Part shown: positions 8,123 to 17,801 of the stretch, piece by piece | How the letters are laid out: each line of letters begins with the position of its first letter | Position numbering within the stretch: the first letter of the stretch is position 1 | DNA from: CAYJRR01 sp964372275 [NCBI: uncultured bacterium] | Lineage (GTDB): Bacteria > CAYJRR01 | DNA length: 64,000 nt | Assembly (NCBI GenBank): GCA_964372275.1 | Contig: CAYJRR010000004.1 | Coordinates: 4,965-68,964 of the forward strand | Reading direction: 5' to 3' | The notes under the pieces: generated by a model | Told to the model about the DNA's origin: nothing | What the model saw: only the letters and a program-made list of their open reading frames with translations | The model's database searches: none | Made by a program: the position numbers and the translations under genes

Positions 8123-11100
8123 GAGCGCACGCTATCCCTCCATCGACGGGACCTTACGGCGCGCGCGGACCGCGCTGCGGGTGCATGACGGCCTTGCGGC
8201 GGGGGGGCTGCTGGCGGCCACCGGCGGGGGAATTCTCCTCGCGGCGTTTGCGCTTGCGGCGCTCGACGCGGGAACGGGCGTGCGCGGGCCGTTCCTCGTC
8301 CTGTGCGCGGCGTCGCTCGCGGCCGGGTCGTGGTTCGCGGCGCGGCCATTCCTCTTCCGCTGGACCGACGACGCCCTCGCGCGCTTCGTCGGGACGAAGG
8401 TCGCAGGGATCGGCGATTCGCTCCTCTCCGCCGTGCAACTCCATCGCGACGCGCCGCGCCTCGCCCACCGCTACGAGATCTCCCTCGAGCTGATCGACCG
8501 CCACATCGCCGACGCCGCCGACCGGACGGCGGCGATCGACCCGCGGCGGCTTCCCGACCGGGAGCGCACCGCGCGGCGCCTCGTCGCCGGCGGCGCCGTC
8601 CTCGCGACATGGGCACTGCTCGCCCTGCTCTTTCCCGGAACCGCGTCCCGGTCGATCGCCTTCCTGCTGGCGCGCCCGGGAAGCGGATCCTCCGCTGCCC
8701 TCGCCCGCGGATTCGGTCCGGCGCCGCGGCTCGGCGACGTGACGGTCACCTACCGCTTCCCGGACTACACCGGCCGCCCCCCCGAAACGCTGGAGGGGAC
8801 CGACGGGAACCTGCGCGCGTTGAAGGGGACGACCGCGGAGATCTCGCTGCGCGCCGACCGTCCCGTGCGCGCCGCCAAGATCGTCCTCGACGGAAAGGAC
8901 TCGCTTCCGTTCGCGGTGCGGTCCGAGTCGTCGGGGGTCACGAGCCTCAAAGGGGCGATCGCGATCCTCGAGAACGGATCCTGGATGGTCGCCGCCGAGG
9001 GGGAGGACGGGCAGTCGGTCGCCGATCCCAGCCCGCGGACGATCACCGTCGAGGAGGACCGGCTACCGGCGGTGCAGATCGTCTGGCCGGCGACCCCCGA
9101 TCTGGAGGTGAACGAGCTGGAACAGGTGGACGTCACCTGGGGGGCGGAAGACGACTTCGGGATCAAGAGCGCGGAGCTGGTCTGGGAAAACCACCTCCCT
9201 CCGCCGCCGGAGGGAGGGGAGGCCGAGCGCGGCCGACCGTCGGCAGGCGGCGGCGCCGGCGGGGCCCCCACCGCGAAGCGCCCCGCGGCAGGCCGGATTC
9301 CGCTCGCGTCGTTCCCGGGGGAGAACCCGCTGCGCCATGGCGACCGCTACCGCTGGACGCTGGCGGCGCTGGGGCTCACGCCGGGCGGATACGTCGAGTA
9401 CTTCGTCGAGGTCGTCGACAACGACACCGTCTCCGGCCCGAAGCGCGGCCGCTCGCCGAAGCAGCGTCTCTTCCTCCTCTCCTCGAACCAGATCCACGAC
9501 AAGGCGGTGGCGCTGCAGGAGGAGCTGCTGAAGAAGGTGGTGCACCTCCTCGCCGATCACCTCGAGCTCGACCCGAAGACCGTCCCGGCGGAACGAATCG
9601 GACAGGAGGCCGAGCGCCTGCAAGGGCGGGCGCAGGAGGTGGCGAACCTCGTCGATGCCATCGCCGCCGAAATGCTCAAGGACCCGCTCGGTGACGAGAC
9701 GGTCTACGAGCAGATCCTCAAGATCCGGGAGGACCTGGGCACCGTCGCGGCGAGCTATTCGCCGCGCGCCCTGGAGCCGTCGGGACGGAACGGCGACGCG
9801 GCAACGGCGCGGCGCAATGGCTTCGCCGAGGCCCACCGCGAGGCGGTGCCGACGCTCGAGAAGGACGTGCTGTTCCTCGACAAGCTGATCGAGAAGCAGC
9901 GGTTCGACGGCGCGAAGGCGGAGTTGCAGAAGCTGGCCCAGGAACAGAAGGACCTGCGCAAGACGCTCGAGGAGTTCAAGAAAGGCGGAGTCGACGACGC
10001 CGCGCTGGCGAAGGCGCTCGAGGCGCGGCTCGCCGAGCTGGAGCGGCGGATGATGGAGGTCGCGCGCAAGATGGCCTCGACGCTCGAGTCGATGCCGACC
10101 GACTTCGACAACTCGGCGATGCAGGAAGACCTGATGACCCAGATCCGCAGGGCGATCGAGGAGGGCCGGATGGACGACGCGGCGGCCCTCACCGAGCAGA
10201 TGCTCGAGGGGCTGGACCAGATGGTCGCGCAGATGAACGAGATGGAACAGGCGTTCAACCTCGACCCGGAGACGGCGAAGAGGCTCGACGACGCGCAGAA
10301 GGAGATGGCGCGGCTGACCGAGGAGCAGAAGCGCCTCACCGACGAGACGACGAAGGTGCGCGACGGGATCCAGCGGCGAATGGACCAGGAGGGACGCCGG
10401 ATCGACGAGTTCGCCAAGCGCGAGCTGGAGAAGGTGAAGAGGCTTCGGGAGGAGATCGAACAGCTCGACCGGATGGGGCAGGCCGACCCGTGGATGCGGG
10501 GGATCGTCCGCAGCGGCAAGACCGGGATGGAGAAGGACCTGGCGGGCCTGGAGAACGGCCTCAAGACGGGGGAGCTGGGGGAGGCGCTCGACCGGGCGAT
10601 GGAGATCGACAGCACGCTGGAAGGGATCGAGAGCGCCGGCGAGAGCATGCAGGCGGCCCCCGGCGGCGAAGGGGCCGACCCGAAGACGGTGGAACAGGCG
10701 TCGAAGGCGGGGGCGCAGGCGCAGGAGATCGTGAAGGACCTGGAGAAACTAAGACGTTCGTTCCAGGACGCCGCCACTCCCGAGGAGCGGCAGCGGCTGT
10801 CGGAACTGGGGAAGGCGCAGCAGCGGCTGCGGGCGCGCACCGAGGGTCTGGGGCAGGAGATGCGCGGCATCTCGGAGGGGACCCCGTTCGTCCCGCCGGA
10901 GGTAGGCCAGTCGCTGCAGGGCGCGGCCAACAGCATGGGGGAGGCCGCCGACAAGCTCGACGGGGGGAACGCGGCGGGGGCGGTGCCGCCGGAACGCGAC
11001 GCGCAGTCGAAGCTGGGGCAGGCGCAGGCGCAGATGGAGGGGGGCTCGAAGTCGGGACGCGGCGGCGCGGGGACGGGGATGCCGCTCGCGCAGCGCCTCG

Positions 11101-11285
11101 GCCAACGCCCGGGCCGCGGGGAGGGGATGAACGGCTTCGCCAACGAGAAGGTCGAGATCCCCGACGGAAGCCAGTTCCGGGTCCCGAAGGAGTTCCGGCA
11201 GGACATCCTCGAGGCGATGAAGAAGCCATCGCCGAACGGTTACGAGCAGCTCAACCAGGAGTACTACGAGAGGTTGATCAAGTGA
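8121..11285 (+). CDS. DUF4175-type large coiled-coil membrane protein
   Basis: This is a 1054-residue protein that heads the MoxR/BatA-type operon. Two hydrophobic segments near residues 25-70 and one near 150-170 anchor the N-terminus. A beta-rich segment follows (PDYTGRPPETLEG, VEYFVEVVDNDTVSGP), which is typical of DUF4175 proteins. From about residue 450 to 960 it is a long charged coiled coil rich in Glu, Gln, Lys and Arg. It ends in a Gly-rich linker and a conserved-looking C-terminus (IPDGSQFRVPKEFRQDILEAMK). The start is TTG with a GGAAG ribosome site. The stop overlaps the next gene (GTGA). The protein is expected in the inner membrane with a large periplasmic region and probably works with the VWA proteins encoded downstream. 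Biochemical activity is unknown. Confidence 0.82.
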   Translation: MSARYPSIDGTLRRARTALRVHDGLAAGGLLAATGGGILLAAFALAALDAGTGVRGPFLVLCAASLAAGSWFAARPFLFRWTDDALARFVGTKVAGIGDSLLSAVQLHRDAPRLAHRYEISLELIDRHIADAADRTAAIDPRRLPDRERTARRLVAGGAVLATWALLALLFPGTASRSIAFLLARPGSGSSAALARGFGPAPRLGDVTVTYRFPDYTGRPPETLEGTDGNLRALKGTTAEISLRADRPVRAAKIVLDGKDSLPFAVRSESSGVTSLKGAIAILENGSWMVAAEGEDGQSVADPSPRTITVEEDRLPAVQIVWPATPDLEVNELEQVDVTWGAEDDFGIKSAELVWENHLPPPPEGGEAERGRPSAGGGAGGAPTAKRPAAGRIPLASFPGENPLRHGDRYRWTLAALGLTPGGYVEYFVEVVDNDTVSGPKRGRSPKQRLFLLSSNQIHDKAVALQEELLKKVVHLLADHLELDPKTVPAERIGQEAERLQGRAQEVANLVDAIAAEMLKDPLGDETVYEQILKIREDLGTVAASYSPRALEPSGRNGDAATARRNGFAEAHREAVPTLEKDVLFLDKLIEKQRFDGAKAELQKLAQEQKDLRKTLEEFKKGGVDDAALAKALEARLAELERRMMEVARKMASTLESMPTDFDNSAMQEDLMTQIRRAIEEGRMDDAAALTEQMLEGLDQMVAQMNEMEQAFNLDPETAKRLDDAQKEMARLTEEQKRLTDETTKVRDGIQRRMDQEGRRIDEFAKRELEKVKRLREEIEQLDRMGQADPWMRGIVRSGKTGMEKDLAGLENGLKTGELGEALDRAMEIDSTLEGIESAGESMQAAPGGEGADPKTVEQASKAGAQAQEIVKDLEKLRRSFQDAATPEERQRLSELGKAQQRLRARTEGLGQEMRGISEGTPFVPPEVGQSLQGAANSMGEAADKLDGGNAAGAVPPERDAQSKLGQAQAQMEGGSKSGRGGAGTGMPLAQRLGQRPGRGEGMNGFANEKVEIPDGSQFRVPKEFRQDILEAMKKPSPNGYEQLNQEYYERLIK

Positions 11286-12855
11286 CGGCGCTGGCGCTCG
11301 TCCTGGCGGCGACGGTATCGCTCACGCCGGTGGAGCGGATGGGGAAGATCCGCGCCGCGCACGAGGCGTTGGACGTCTGGGACCTGCCGGCGGCGAAGGC
11401 GGCGGCGGAGGCCTTGGAGACGGGGGCGCCGGACGATCCCGACGCGATCGAGGCGCGCGCCTACGTCCGCTTCCACGAGGGGCGCTACGCCGAGGCGGTG
11501 AAGCTGCTCGACCTCCTGGCGACGAAGTTCAAGCGCGAGGAGAGGTCGATCGCCCGGCTCGTCCGCAAGACGGCGAAGGTGACCGAAGGGTTCCGGGAGA
11601 AGCGGGGGAAGCACTTCACGGTGAAGTTCCTCCCCGGACAGGACGCCCTCCTGGCCGACTGGACGCTCGAGACGCTGGAGGCGCAGCGCGCGGCCCTCGA
11701 AGCCGACCTCGGCTACGTGCCGCCGGAGACGGTGCCGGTCGAGATCTACCCGACCGGCGACAAGTTCGCGGTGGTCACGACCCTGACCCGGCAGGAGATC
11801 GAGACGACCGGGACGATCGCCCTCTGCAAGTTCAACCGGTTGATGATCACCACGCCGGGGGCCCTCTCCTTCGGATACGCCTGGCGCGATACGCTGGCGC
11901 ACGAATACACCCACTACGTCGTCGCGCGCATGACCGGGAACAAGGTCCCGATCTGGCTGCACGAGGGGCTGGCCAAGTACCTCGAGGTGCGGTGGCGGCG
12001 TCCGACCGGCGGGGAGCCCTCCCCCACCACCGAGACGGTGCTGGCCGAGGCGCTGCAGCGGAGCTACTTCGTCCCGCTCCAGAAGATGCACCCCTCGATC
12101 GCCAAGCTGCCGACGGCGTTCGACGCCACGCTCGCCTTCGCCGAGGTGGAGAGCCTGATCGCCTTCGCGGTCGGCCGATGGAAGAACGAAGGTCTTCGTT
12201 CGCTGCTCGAAGGCTTACGGGACGAAGAGCCGATGGACGTGGCGCTGCTCGGTGCCTTCGGCGTCGGGCTGGAGGGTCTGGAGGCGACCTGGAAGGAGCA
12301 CCTCGCGGCCCACCCGCCCACGAGCCATCCCGATCTGTCGATCCTCCCGGTCGCGCTCAAGGATCCCAAGGCCGACGCCGAGAAGTCGGGCGCGGCGCAC
12401 AAGGGACTGTCGAAGGCGGCGGCCGATCACCTGCGGCTTGGCGACCTGCTGGCGGGCGAGGTGCGGCCCGACGCGGCGGTGGTGGAGTACCGCAAGGCGC
12501 GCGAGGCGGAGCGCGCCGCGAACGGCGCGGGCGGGCACGGCCCGATCTTCGACTACAAGATCGCGGCGACGCACCTGGCGAACAACCGGTTCGACGAGGC
12601 GCGCAAGGCGCTCGATCCCGTGCTCTCGACCTACCCGACCTACGCCCCGGCGCTGAAGGCTTCGGCCAAGGCGGCGCTGGCGTTGCGCGATCCGAAGGCG
12701 GCGCGTGCCCACATCGAAGCCTCGCTGATGCAGGCGCCGTTCGACCCGGAGGTCTACCTGATGTGGGCCGACGCCTGCGGCAAACTGCAGGACGCCGCGT
12801 GCGTCGAGCGCGCCACCCGGATGAAGACGCAGCTCCTCGAGCTCTGGAGAGACCG

Positions 12856-12859
<4 letters not shown>
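11282..12859 (+). CDS. Peptidase MA-like gluzincin with TPR-like tail
   Basis: This 525-residue protein starts at a GTG that overlaps the preceding stop. The zinc-peptidase motif HEYTH is at residues 207-211, and the third ligand Glu is in WLHEGLAKYLE about 17 residues later, as in the gluzincin peptidase MA family. N-terminal residues 20-100 and C-terminal residues about 380-520 form TPR-like helices (YAEAVKLLDLLA, NRFDEARKALDPVLSTYPTYAPAL). A short hydrophobic N-terminus suggests export. It overlaps the MoxR gene by 4 bp (ATGA), so the genes are translationally coupled. It may process or monitor proteins of the same complex; the substrate is unknown. Confidence 0.85.
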
Positions 12860-13875
<1,016 letters not shown>

Positions 13876-13883
13876 TCAGAACT

Positions 13884-13998
13884 GAAAATGGAAAATGGAA
13901 AATGGAGAATTGAAAATGAAAATTGAGAATCACGGCGAACCAAGCCTGGCCCGGCATTGGCCGGTTTTCCATTTTCGATTTTCCATTTTCCATTTTCA
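13884..13998. repeat. Inverted heptad-repeat element (GGAAAAT / ATTTTCC), copy 1
   Basis: A left arm of roughly 7-bp GGAAAAT units (13884-13930) faces a right arm of ATTTTCC units (13965-13998) across a GC-rich 34-bp loop. The arms could fold into a long A-T hairpin that contrasts sharply with the GC-rich surroundings. A second element of the same design is at 61793-61911. It separates the MoxR and DUF58 genes and could act as a terminator, a processing site or a mobile repeat. Confidence 0.75.
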
Positions 13999-14028
13999 GC
14001 CGTAGCGCGGATCGACCCGCTTCAACCA

Positions 14029-14976
14029 ATGCCCGACCCCTCCCCGACGCAAGCCCCCTCCCTCCTCGATCCCCGGGTGCTGGCGAAGATCACCAGCATG
14101 TCGCTCCTCGCCCGCTCGGTGGTGGAGGGGACGCTGACCGGGCTGCACAAGAGTCCCCACCGCGGGACGTCGATCGAGTTCGCCGAGCACAAGGCCTACA
14201 CGCCGGGGAACGAGATCCGCCACATCGACTGGAAGGTCTACGGCAAGTCGGAGAAGTACTACGTCAAGCAGTTCGAGGAGGAGACGAACCTCCGCTCCTG
14301 GATCGTCGTCGACGGATCGGGCTCGATGGGTTATGCCGGCGGCGACCGCGTTACCAAGCTCGACTACGCGCGGATGGTCGCGGCGAGCCTCGCCTACCTG
14401 CTGCTCGGACAGTCCGACGCCGTGGGACTGGCCACCACCGGCCGGGTGGCGCCGGCGGGCGAGAGCGCCCCCTCCGAGCCGGCGATGATCCCGGCGCGCG
14501 CATCGGGGACCCATCTGGCCGTCCTGTGCGATGCGCTCACCCGGCTTTTTCCCGGCGGCGCGCAGGCGGTCACCCCCGCGCTCGACCGGATCGCGGAGAC
14601 GGTGCGGCGACGGGCGATGATCGTCGTCCTCTCCGACCTGTTGGAGGATCCCGAACGGATCGGCCGCGCGCTGCGTCGGCTGGTTGGGCGCAAGCAGGAC
14701 GTCGTCGTCTTCCACGTCCAGGACCCGGACGAGGTCGATCTTCCGTTCCGCGATCCGACCCGGTTCGTCGACATGGAGGGTCCGCTCGAGGTGATGGCCG
14801 ATCCGCGGGCGATCCGCGCCTCCTACCGGAACGCGATGGGCGCGCACCTGGAGGCCCTCACCCGCGTCTGCCGCGTCTCCGGCATCGACTACCACCGGAT
14901 GACCACCGACCGTCCGCTCGACCAGGCGCTGATCCGGTTCCTCGGCTGGCGGGCCAAGCTCGCGAGGGGGGCGTAG
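14029..14976 (+). CDS. DUF58 domain protein (VWA-like, MoxR partner)
   Basis: This is a 315-residue cytoplasmic protein. The DUF58 signature is clear: HRGTSIEFAEHKAYTPGNEIRHIDWKVYGKSEKYYVKQFEEETNLR, followed by a VWA/MIDAS-like WIVVDGSGSM. The ATG at 14029 is chosen because the in-frame upstream codons fall inside the ATTTTCC repeat and translate to low-complexity FSIFHFPFS. The gene ends directly before the GTG of the BatA gene. DUF58 proteins occur almost always beside MoxR ATPases and are thought to be their clients or adaptors. The metal-site residues D-x-S-G-S are intact. Confidence 0.92.
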   Translation: MPDPSPTQAPSLLDPRVLAKITSMSLLARSVVEGTLTGLHKSPHRGTSIEFAEHKAYTPGNEIRHIDWKVYGKSEKYYVKQFEEETNLRSWIVVDGSGSMGYAGGDRVTKLDYARMVAASLAYLLLGQSDAVGLATTGRVAPAGESAPSEPAMIPARASGTHLAVLCDALTRLFPGGAQAVTPALDRIAETVRRRAMIVVLSDLLEDPERIGRALRRLVGRKQDVVVFHVQDPDEVDLPFRDPTRFVDMEGPLEVMADPRAIRASYRNAMGAHLEALTRVCRVSGIDYHRMTTDRPLDQALIRFLGWRAKLARGA

Positions 14977-17052
14977 GTGGCGTTCGGCAACCCGCTGCTC
15001 CTCTGGGGGCTGCTCGCCGTCGCGGTGCCGCTGGCGATCCACCTCCTCCACCGGCGGCGGGCGAAGACCCTCCTCTTCCCGGCGATCGACTTCATCCTCC
15101 GCTCGCGGAAGGCGGTGCAGCGCCGGTTCCGCCTCAAACAGATCCTGTTGCTGGTGCTCCGATGCCTGCTCGTCGGAGCCGCCGCGTTCGCCGCGGCGCG
15201 GCCCCTGTTCCCCGGCAGCGACGCGGCGATCGGGCCGTCGGGCGAGCCGGCGGCGGTGGCGGTGATGATCGACCGGTCGTTTTCGATGCGCGCGCGCGCC
15301 GGCGGGGACTCGGCCTTCGACGAAGCGAAGCGCGCGGCCGAGGCGCTGATCCGCGGCATGGGACCGGACGTCGAGGCGGTGCTCGTCCCGTTCGACGACG
15401 ACGCGCGCGCCGTCCCGGCGGTCCCCACCGCCGACAAGTCGGCGCTGCTCGCCTCGCTCGCCGAGATCGCCGTCGGCTATCGCGGCACGAACCTGGCGCG
15501 CGCGACGGAGGTGGCGGCGCAGGCGATCGCCGGCAGCGAGAAGCCGCGCAAGACGGTCTATCTCTTCACCGACGGCGCGCGGGCGGGCTGGCAGGAGGTG
15601 GTCCCGCGGGATCCGGCCGACGGGATCGTCTGGCGGGTGGTCGACGTGCTCGGTCCCGTCCCGCCGAACGCCGCGGCGGCCCGCCTGGAGGTCCATGAGG
15701 AGGGGAGCGGCACGGCGGCGTCGGTGGAGGTGCGCTCGTTCGCGTCGGAGGCGCAGAACGGGCTCGCCGTCGAGATCGGGCTCGGCGATCGCCCCGCCGG
15801 CCGGAACTTCGTCGACGTGCCCGCCGGCGGATCGACGACCACGACCTTCACCCTCCCGGCCCCTCCGGCCGGCCTGAACGAGGCGGTGGCGCGGATCAGC
15901 CCCGACGCGCTCGCCGAAGACGACGCGCGCTTCGCCGTCTTCCGCGGACGCGCCCGGGTGCGGACGCTGCTCGTCGACGGCGATCCGAAGACGACGATCC
16001 GCGATGCGGAGACCTTCTTCCTCGAACGGGCGCTGGCCCCCTCGCGCGCAGCCGGCGGCTCGGTGGCGCCGGTCGTCGTCGACGCCGAGGGTCTGTCGCG
16101 CGCCGATCTCTCCCGATTCGACGTGGTGGTGCTGGCCAACGTCGGGACGCTCCCCTCGATGACGACAGCCGCGCTGAAGCGCTGGGTGCAGAACGGCGGC
16201 GGGCTGCTCGTCGCGGCGGGCGATCGGGTCGAGGCCGACGTCGCCAACCTCGCCTTCGGGGAGCTCCTGCCGATGCGGCTGCGCGGGACGCGGTCGGCCG
16301 TTCCCAGCGCCTCGGAAGGGGGGATGGCGGCGCACGCGACCGCGCTCACTCTCGCCCCGGTCGGTCCCGGCCACCCGGTGACGCAGGCGATCGACACCGG
16401 AGCCGCCGACGTCTTCGGTTCGGTCGCCTTCCGCACGGTGCTGCTGCTGGAGGGGGGGAAGGCGGAGACGATCCTCCGTTTCGCCGACGGCAGCCCGGCG
16501 CTGGTCGAGCGCACGCTCGGACGAGGCCGGGTCGCGCTGTTCGCCTCCTCCCTCGACCGCGAGTGGAACGACCTGCCGATCGCGACCGTCTTCCTGCCCC
16601 TGGCGCGACGCCTGGTCCGTTACCTGGCCGGCGAGCTCGGCGAGTCGGGATCGGTCGACCTGACGGTGGGACGGCCGGTGCAGATCGAGGTCGGCGTCGA
16701 CCACAAGGAGATCCGTGTCGACGGTCCGACCCCCTTCCCCGCGGCCGTCGTCCCGGTGATCCAGGGGATCGCCGAGATCGTGCCGACCGAGCCCGGGATC
16801 TACCGCCTTTCGCGCGCCGACGCCCTCCCCGACGAACGACTCGCCTCGAAGGGGTTCGCCGTCAACGTCGACATCGCCGAGAGCGAGCTTCGCAACGTCG
16901 ACGACGCCGAGATCGCGCGCGTCTTTCCGGGCTCCGAGTCGGAGCCGGTCGGCGGCACCGCGGGGAGCTCCCCCGACCGGCCGATGTGGACCGTCTTCCT
17001 GGCGGTGGCGCTGGTGGCGCTGATCGCCGAAGGGATGGTGACCGGCGCATGA
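14977..17052 (+). CDS. BatA-type membrane protein with VWA domain
   Basis: This is a 691-residue protein. The first 80 residues match the BatA/aerotolerance N-terminal domain (NPLLLWGLLAVAVPLAIHLLHRRR...LVLRCLLVGAAAFAAARPLF), with two membrane helices. A VWA domain with MIDAS DRSFSM starts near residue 95. A GATase-like/beta region follows (VVVLANVGTLPSMTTAALKRWVQNGGGLLVAAGDRV), and a C-terminal membrane helix (MWTVFLAVALVALIAEGMV) ends the protein. The GTG start is immediately after the DUF58 stop. The stop overlaps the next ATG. It is inferred to be an inner-membrane partner of the MoxR/DUF58 pair. Confidence 0.9.
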   Translation: MAFGNPLLLWGLLAVAVPLAIHLLHRRRAKTLLFPAIDFILRSRKAVQRRFRLKQILLLVLRCLLVGAAAFAAARPLFPGSDAAIGPSGEPAAVAVMIDRSFSMRARAGGDSAFDEAKRAAEALIRGMGPDVEAVLVPFDDDARAVPAVPTADKSALLASLAEIAVGYRGTNLARATEVAAQAIAGSEKPRKTVYLFTDGARAGWQEVVPRDPADGIVWRVVDVLGPVPPNAAAARLEVHEEGSGTAASVEVRSFASEAQNGLAVEIGLGDRPAGRNFVDVPAGGSTTTTFTLPAPPAGLNEAVARISPDALAEDDARFAVFRGRARVRTLLVDGDPKTTIRDAETFFLERALAPSRAAGGSVAPVVVDAEGLSRADLSRFDVVVLANVGTLPSMTTAALKRWVQNGGGLLVAAGDRVEADVANLAFGELLPMRLRGTRSAVPSASEGGMAAHATALTLAPVGPGHPVTQAIDTGAADVFGSVAFRTVLLLEGGKAETILRFADGSPALVERTLGRGRVALFASSLDREWNDLPIATVFLPLARRLVRYLAGELGESGSVDLTVGRPVQIEVGVDHKEIRVDGPTPFPAAVVPVIQGIAEIVPTEPGIYRLSRADALPDERLASKGFAVNVDIAESELRNVDDAEIARVFPGSESEPVGGTAGSSPDRPMWTVFLAVALVALIAEGMVTGA

Positions 17053-17801
17053 ACCGCCGCCGCCTCACGGCGCTCCTTCCGCTGGTGGCGGGAGGGATGC
17101 TGCTGCCCCGGCGGGCGGCGGCGATCGGGGCCCGCACCGCCTTCACCATCGCGCGCCTGCGGCACGGCGGCGAGTGGAACCCGCGCCCGAACGCCGCGCG
17201 GCGGATCATGGCCGAGGTGGCGAAGGCGACCTCGGTGGAGACGGCCGAATCGCCGGTCGACCTGGAGGCGACCGATCCGTCGATCTTCGACCATCCGTTC
17301 CTCTACCTCACCGGGACGGGCGAGCTCCCCCCCTTCTCGGCGAAGGCGCGGGAGGTCCTCGGACGCTACCTCCGCTATGGCGGGTTCCTGTTCGCCGACG
17401 GCGCCGCGGGCGAGGCGGACGGCGCATTCGACCGCACGTTCCGCCGCGAGATCGCCGCCATCCTCCCCGACGGCCCGCTTTCGCGCCTCGACGACGACCA
17501 CTCCATCTTCCGCTCGTTCTTCCTGGTGAACCGAGTCGTCGGCCGCGTCGCGGAGCGCCCGTTCCTCGAGGGGATCTCCCTCGCCGACTGGACCCCCGTC
17601 GTCTACACCCCGAACGACCTCGGCGGCGCCCTCGAACGCGATCCGTTCGGAAACTACCGCTTCGACGTCAGCCCCGGCGGGGAGGAGCAACGCTCCTGGG
17701 CGGCGCGTCTGGCGGTGAACCTCGTCCTCTACGCCCTGACGGTGAACTACAAGAAGGACCAGATCCACGTCGAAGCGGTGCTGCGGCGGAGGCGGCGATG
17801 A
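17049..17801 (+). CDS. DUF4159 domain protein
   Basis: This 250-residue protein begins at an ATG overlapping the upstream stop. An N-terminal signal (LTALLPLVAGGMLLPRRAAA, possibly twin-arginine-like because of MNRRRL) is followed by the DUF4159 pattern FTIARLRHGGEWNPRPNAARRIMAEVA and FLYLTGTGELPPFSAKAREVLGRYLRYGGFLFADGAAGE. The family is related to GATase-like folds and is routinely found in the same operon as MoxR, DUF58 and BatA genes. Its activity is unknown. It ends with an ATGA overlap with the next gene. Confidence 0.88.
   Translation: MNRRRLTALLPLVAGGMLLPRRAAAIGARTAFTIARLRHGGEWNPRPNAARRIMAEVAKATSVETAESPVDLEATDPSIFDHPFLYLTGTGELPPFSAKAREVLGRYLRYGGFLFADGAAGEADGAFDRTFRREIAAILPDGPLSRLDDDHSIFRSFFLVNRVVGRVAERPFLEGISLADWTPVVYTPNDLGGALERDPFGNYRFDVSPGGEEQRSWAARLAVNLVLYALTVNYKKDQIHVEAVLRRRRR

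Noticed and set aside
13996-16704. 902-codon minus-strand frame antisense to DUF58 and BatA genes
   Set aside because: Low-complexity Arg/Asp/Gly shadow; both genes on the plus strand have intact family motifs.
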